Of a stretch of 64,000 nt of DNA, positions 60,525 to 64,000 are shown piece by piece. The notes beneath the pieces were generated by a model. That model did not search any database and had not been told where the DNA came from. It saw only the letters and a list, made by a program, of their open reading frames with translations. The first letter of the stretch is position 1; each line of letters opens with the position of its first letter. Both the position numbers and the translations under genes were made by a program. Source of the stretch: Aldehydirespirator sp965203575 (GTDB lineage: Bacteria; Actinomycetota; Acidimicrobiia; Acidimicrobiales; Aldehydirespiratoraceae); the NCBI GenBank assembly GCA_965203575.1, contig OZ241894.1, positions 806,001 through 870,000 on the forward strand, read 5' to 3'.

Positions 60525-62084
60525 CTAGAGATCCTGCCCGATGAGATCCCGCAGGAACTCGTTCGCCGCCTCCGCCAGCAGCCCGCTCCGCTCCTTGATG
60601 AAGCGGGCATATGCACCCACTGTCCATAGCCGACGATCGTGGGGAATCCACTGTGATGCCAAGACTTCGCCGAATACTTCAGGATTCAATTCTTCCATCT
60701 GGGGCAGGTACTCGGCCGGAGACTTCGCACTAATTCTGAGGTTCACTTTCTTCGTTACAAGCGCGAGATTCGCAAGCTGATCTATCTGTGCTTTCTGCAC
60801 CCCGGAGTTGCTCAAATAGTTTCGGGGAAAGATATGATGAGCTTCAAGCTTCGACAATGGACTCGTCTGATCAAATGACAAACTCAGTCCAGACTCCAGA
60901 TCGAGCGCACCTCGACGTCGAGTCAGCGACCGCAACAATAGGTAGTACGGCTTGGATGTTCTAGTCAACGTGAATCCCTCTGTGCCGATTTCCAATGAAG
61001 ACCCAGCAGGGATCATCGTTCGCAGTTCACGAAGAAGCTCAGAAACGTCTTCATCAGAAGCGACTATACTGATATCCCGATTTGTACGGTTTCGTACGTC
61101 ACCGCTCCAACGATTGTGCAGAGTGCTAAGTAGCCACCAACCGATCAATGACCGAGTTCTTCGAGTATTGTGAGGCTTATGCAAGATTCTATCGATGACG
61201 ACCACTATCAAACCATTGTTGATAGCAGTGGACGCTGATGCATCTATTCCCAAGGCGTTGCGTAGGTGGTCAAGTACTTCTGTCGTTGCATTCTTGACTT
61301 GGCCAAACGAGCGTACAACAGCTTCAGGAGTTGCACTAATCAGAGACTCGAAGTTGATGCGTCCTTCCAATGCAGCTGACATCGTATGCAACAGCCACTC
61401 AAGCGATATTGCATAGCCATCACCTCTCCACATCTCAAGCGCATCGTTGACCTGCTGCTTAGCGTCATCCCACTTCAGACTCAATTGACCAAGCACAAGG
61501 TCACCTTCAGATACCGACTTCCCTGCGCGGTTCACTATCTTGAATACGTCTGCGGCCTTTTCAGGCGACATGTCCTTGGGTAGCTTGTCAACAGTAAGAT
61601 CTTTATCGCGGATGGCTATCAGCCTCGCTATGCGTTCATGATAGATGGCATCGGGATCTTCTGCTGAGCGGGTACGATGGTCGTTCGCCCATGCCACATG
61701 TCCATCCCTGAACAGGTTTGATACATCGACCCACAACGGGTCATCCCGCATTCTCTGTGTAGCGTGGTCGAACACTAGATCCTGCAAATGGAACGTCAAT
61801 CCAGATAGTGCAGCGTCATTCTCGTCTTCTACCCAAGGTGGTGTTCTACCGTTGATGACACCATAGAGTGCTGTTAGTCGCTGTTGGCCATCGATCACGC
61901 TGTCAATGGGTTGTCCATGCGATACGGTCGGCCATACAATCAGCGACCCGACTGGGTACCCATGATACAATGAGTTGAAGAACTCCCGAACATGCTTCTT
62001 CTGCCATACCCATCCACGCTGAAATCTTGGAACCTTCAGGCGCTCATTCTCTACTTCGTTCAGCAGTTCTGTGATCTTCGCCAT
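60525..62084 (-). CDS. DUF262/HNH nuclease (GmrSD/SspE-like)
   Basis: The 519-residue protein has an N-terminal DUF262 domain (VPRFQRGWVWQKKHVREFF, DGQQRLTALYG near residue 70). This domain hydrolyses NTP and controls a C-terminal HNH-type nuclease, with HHIFPRNYL at 416 and an Asn in QLANLALV. The layout is that of GmrSD, BrxU and SspE, enzymes that detect modified DNA, some in connection with phosphorothioates. Base composition is lower in GC than the flanks, so it was acquired. A 165-bp gap separates it from the next gene; it may share the operon or be regulated separately. Start ATG 62082-62084. Confidence 0.87.
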   Translation of the reverse strand: MAKITELLNEVENERLKVPRFQRGWVWQKKHVREFFNSLYHGYPVGSLIVWPTVSHGQPIDSVIDGQQRLTALYGVINGRTPPWVEDENDAALSGLTFHLQDLVFDHATQRMRDDPLWVDVSNLFRDGHVAWANDHRTRSAEDPDAIYHERIARLIAIRDKDLTVDKLPKDMSPEKAADVFKIVNRAGKSVSEGDLVLGQLSLKWDDAKQQVNDALEMWRGDGYAISLEWLLHTMSAALEGRINFESLISATPEAVVRSFGQVKNATTEVLDHLRNALGIDASASTAINNGLIVVVIDRILHKPHNTRRTRSLIGWWLLSTLHNRWSGDVRNRTNRDISIVASDEDVSELLRELRTMIPAGSSLEIGTEGFTLTRTSKPYYLLLRSLTRRRGALDLESGLSLSFDQTSPLSKLEAHHIFPRNYLSNSGVQKAQIDQLANLALVTKKVNLRISAKSPAEYLPQMEELNPEVFGEVLASQWIPHDRRLWTVGAYARFIKERSGLLAEAANEFLRDLIGQDL

Positions 62085-62254
62085 GTTCAGCTGCTTTCTG
62101 CGATCAGGGGGTTCTTGTGGAACAGCCCGACCAGGTCCAACCGAGTTGCCGAGGGTAGCGCTACCCGTACCCAGCTTGCTACTCTAGCGGCGCTCTTTAG
62201 GCGTCCGCGTGACGCAGTATGGTCTCCAAGCTTGAGAGTGGACCTTGCCCACTC

Positions 62255-62857
62255 TCAAGCACGGCCGGATTCGAGCGAGGCCAGGAAGGAGTCGACCGCG
62301 GCCACTATCTCGGTGTCGACCCGTGGTTTGGGGTTGTGGCCCTGGCTCTCGAGCCAGTGCATGGTCACCTCTCCGGAGATGGCGCTGAGGTGGGCCTCGA
62401 ACTCCTCGGGCGTGCCGAAGGGGTCCCGGTCGCCGTTCACAAGAAGCGTGGGCACGTCCATGCCGCTGAAGTGCTCGACCCGCAGCTTCTCGGGCTTGCC
62501 CGGCGGGTGCAGCGGGTAGCTGAGCAGCACCAGCCCGGCCGCGGGCAGCCCCTCGGCAACAGCCATCGAGCACATGCGTCCTCCCATCGAGCGACCGCCG
62601 AGCACAAGCCTCGCCGTGGCGGTTCCGAGGTCGGCGGCGAAGGCCTGGGCTGCTGAGCGGACTTCGGCAATCAACTTCGGTGCCCGGTCCGGGAACCGCC
62701 TGCCCTCACGCCGGTATCCGAACTCGACGCGGCGCACCGGCAGGTCAAGGCCCTCCTCCAGAGCGACGAGCGTGTGCTGGTCGGCGCCTCTGCCCGCACC
62801 GTGAGTCAGCAGCAGCCCGGCCACCGCGGTGGGCCGGGATTCGGAGCCTGGCTGCAT
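62255..62857 (-). CDS. Alpha/beta hydrolase, KANL3/Tex30-like
   Basis: The 200-residue hydrolase has GLLLTHGAGRGADQHTL as oxyanion loop, the nucleophile Ser in LVLGGRSMGGRMCSM, Asp in LLVNGDRDPFGTPEEF and the His in WLESQGHNPK. The GRSMGGR elbow and the small size fit the KANL3/Tex30 group; activity and substrate are unknown. The start ATG 62855-62857 is chosen because the preceding open frame has no family similarity. It is divergent from betC. Confidence 0.85.
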   Translation of the reverse strand: MQPGSESRPTAVAGLLLTHGAGRGADQHTLVALEEGLDLPVRRVEFGYRREGRRFPDRAPKLIAEVRSAAQAFAADLGTATARLVLGGRSMGGRMCSMAVAEGLPAAGLVLLSYPLHPPGKPEKLRVEHFSGMDVPTLLVNGDRDPFGTPEEFEAHLSAISGEVTMHWLESQGHNPKPRVDTEIVAAVDSFLASLESGRA

Positions 62858-62917
62858 CCCTCGAAGAATACGTTCGGATGGCCCGGCTGCCTTCGGCGGC
62901 AGGACTAACGTCCGGCC

Positions 62918-64000
62918 ATGGACCGACCCAACATCCTGGTGGTCATGGCCGATCAGCTGGCCCCTCACTTCACCGGTGCCTACGGGCATCCGCTGGTCCG
63001 CACTCCCGCCATGGATTCCCTGGCCGAGCGGGGAGTCCGCTTCGACGCCGCCTACTGCAGCTCGCCGCTGTGCGCGCCGTCGCGGTTCTCGATGATGTCG
63101 GGGCGGCTCGCGTCGGAGATCGGGGCGTTCGACAACGGGGCCAAGTTCACGGCCTCGATCCCCACCATGGCCCACTACCTGCGGCTGGCCGGCTACCGCA
63201 CCACGCTGTCGGGAAAGATGCACTTCGTCGGACCCGACCAGCTCCACGGCTTCGAGGAGCGCCTCACCACCGACGTCTACCCGTCAGGCTTCGCCTGGGC
63301 CGCCAACTGGGACGCGGCCGCCCAGCATCCCGGCAAGTGGTACTACGACTTCGAGTCGGTGACCGGGGCCGGACCGGTGCTCGCCAACTTCCAGATCGAC
63401 TACGACGACGAGGTCGGATTCGCGGCCGTGCGCCGCCTCTACGACCTGGCCCGGCCCCACGCCGACGACCGGCCGTTCTTCCTGGTGGCGTCGTTCACCC
63501 ATCCCCACGACCCCTATGAGGCCCGTCCCGAGTGGTGGAACCTCTACGACCATGACGGCATCGACCTGCCCGATCCCATCCGCGACGAGGAGGTCGACCC
63601 CCACACCCTGCGCATCCGCCAGGGCACCCAGGGCGACACCGCCGGCTACACCGAGGCCCAGTACCGCACCGCCCGCCACGGGTACTACGCGGCCACCAGC
63701 TACTTCGACTCCTGGCTCGGCCGGCTAGTCGGTGCGCTGGCGGAGACCGGCCGGCTCGACGACACCGTGGTCATCGTCATCAGCGACCACGGCGACATGC
63801 TCGGCGACCGGGGCGTGTTCTTCAAGATGTCGTTCTTCGAGCGCTCGGCCCGGGTGCCCCTGATCATGGCGGGGCCCGGCATCCCCGAGGGCACGACCGT
63901 CCCCAACGCTTGCTCGCTGGTCGACCTTCTGCCCACTCTGCTCGACATCGCCTCCGACGGCGGCTCGTGGCCCGAGTTCGACACGCCGATCTCCGGGCGC
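62918..64000 (+). CDS. betC: Choline-sulfatase, N-terminal 361 codons (runs off right edge)
   Basis: The frame is open to the window end. It starts MDRPNILVVMADQLAPHFTG. Cys52 in SPLCAPSR is the residue converted to formylglycine by the sulfatase-maturing enzyme, and Asp12 helps bind the metal. The segments SEIGAFDNGAKF, TLSGKMHFVGPDQLHGFEER and DHGDMLGDRG, typical of choline-sulfatases, are present. It hydrolyses choline-O-sulphate to choline and sulphate, for osmoprotectant or sulphur use. About 140 C-terminal residues are missing. It diverges from the hydrolase gene. Confidence 0.92.
   Translation, partial: MDRPNILVVMADQLAPHFTGAYGHPLVRTPAMDSLAERGVRFDAAYCSSPLCAPSRFSMMSGRLASEIGAFDNGAKFTASIPTMAHYLRLAGYRTTLSGKMHFVGPDQLHGFEERLTTDVYPSGFAWAANWDAAAQHPGKWYYDFESVTGAGPVLANFQIDYDDEVGFAAVRRLYDLARPHADDRPFFLVASFTHPHDPYEARPEWWNLYDHDGIDLPDPIRDEEVDPHTLRIRQGTQGDTAGYTEAQYRTARHGYYAATSYFDSWLGRLVGALAETGRLDDTVVIVISDHGDMLGDRGVFFKMSFFERSARVPLIMAGPGIPEGTTVPNACSLVDLLPTLLDIASDGGSWPEFDTPISGR

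Overview
The window is GC-rich chromosomal DNA from an actinobacterium. The evidence is dense coding, many GTG and TTG starts, 4-nt stop/start overlaps, several probable leaderless promoters, an actinobacterial-type MurA with Asp in place of the catalytic Cys, and an indirect-pathway GatCAB operon. Acidimicrobiia, possibly a sponge-associated or aquatic lineage, is my best guess, but that is inference from gene content and not a phylogenetic result.

Layout. 1-3440: a small DUF5678-like/retropepsin-like pair cut by the left edge, an aldehyde dehydrogenase and a thiolase. 3441-24800: an accessory island between the thiolase 3' end and dps. It holds a secreted TIM-barrel-like protein, an AAA/DUF4143 ATPase, vapBC, a PD-(D/E)XK-type gene split by an intact IS21 element with a 5-bp target duplication, a second PD-(D/E)XK-type gene, a type I restriction-modification system (hsdM-hsdS, with hsdR further on), a low-GC DUF6119 gene, an ImmA/DUF4411 pair, a second AAA/DUF4143 ATPase and a small membrane protein. 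Copies of the thiolase 3' end recur at about 6350, 10330 and 22703, all in the same orientation, and look like junctions of stacked cassettes. No integrase gene is visible. 24819-55081: housekeeping genes. These are dps, ilvBNC with a leader peptide and attenuator hairpin, a MATE exporter, gatCAB, a PASTA pseudokinase, a VOC protein, a DNA methyltransferase with a nuclease-like tail, ligA, a vapBC pair with phased operator repeats, iscS-mnmA, a lipoprotein, a rhomboid protease, a NifU-like protein, murA, an MFS transporter, glyA, rpiB, tsaC, prmC and prfA.

55421-62084: five minus-strand genes that look like an uncharacterised defence operon. Transcription order is a DUF262/HNH nuclease (GmrSD/SspE-like), a PAPS-reductase-like PP-loop protein, a GHKL ATPase, and two proteins I do not recognise. 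The last four are tightly coupled. This is the best candidate for an undescribed system in the window. 62255-64000: a KANL3/Tex30-like hydrolase and the first 361 codons of choline-sulfatase betC.

How it works together: the island carries several defence and addiction modules (type I RM, nucleases, toxin-antitoxin pairs, AAA ATPases) inserted as units at the ends of conserved genes. The rest is core metabolism and translation.
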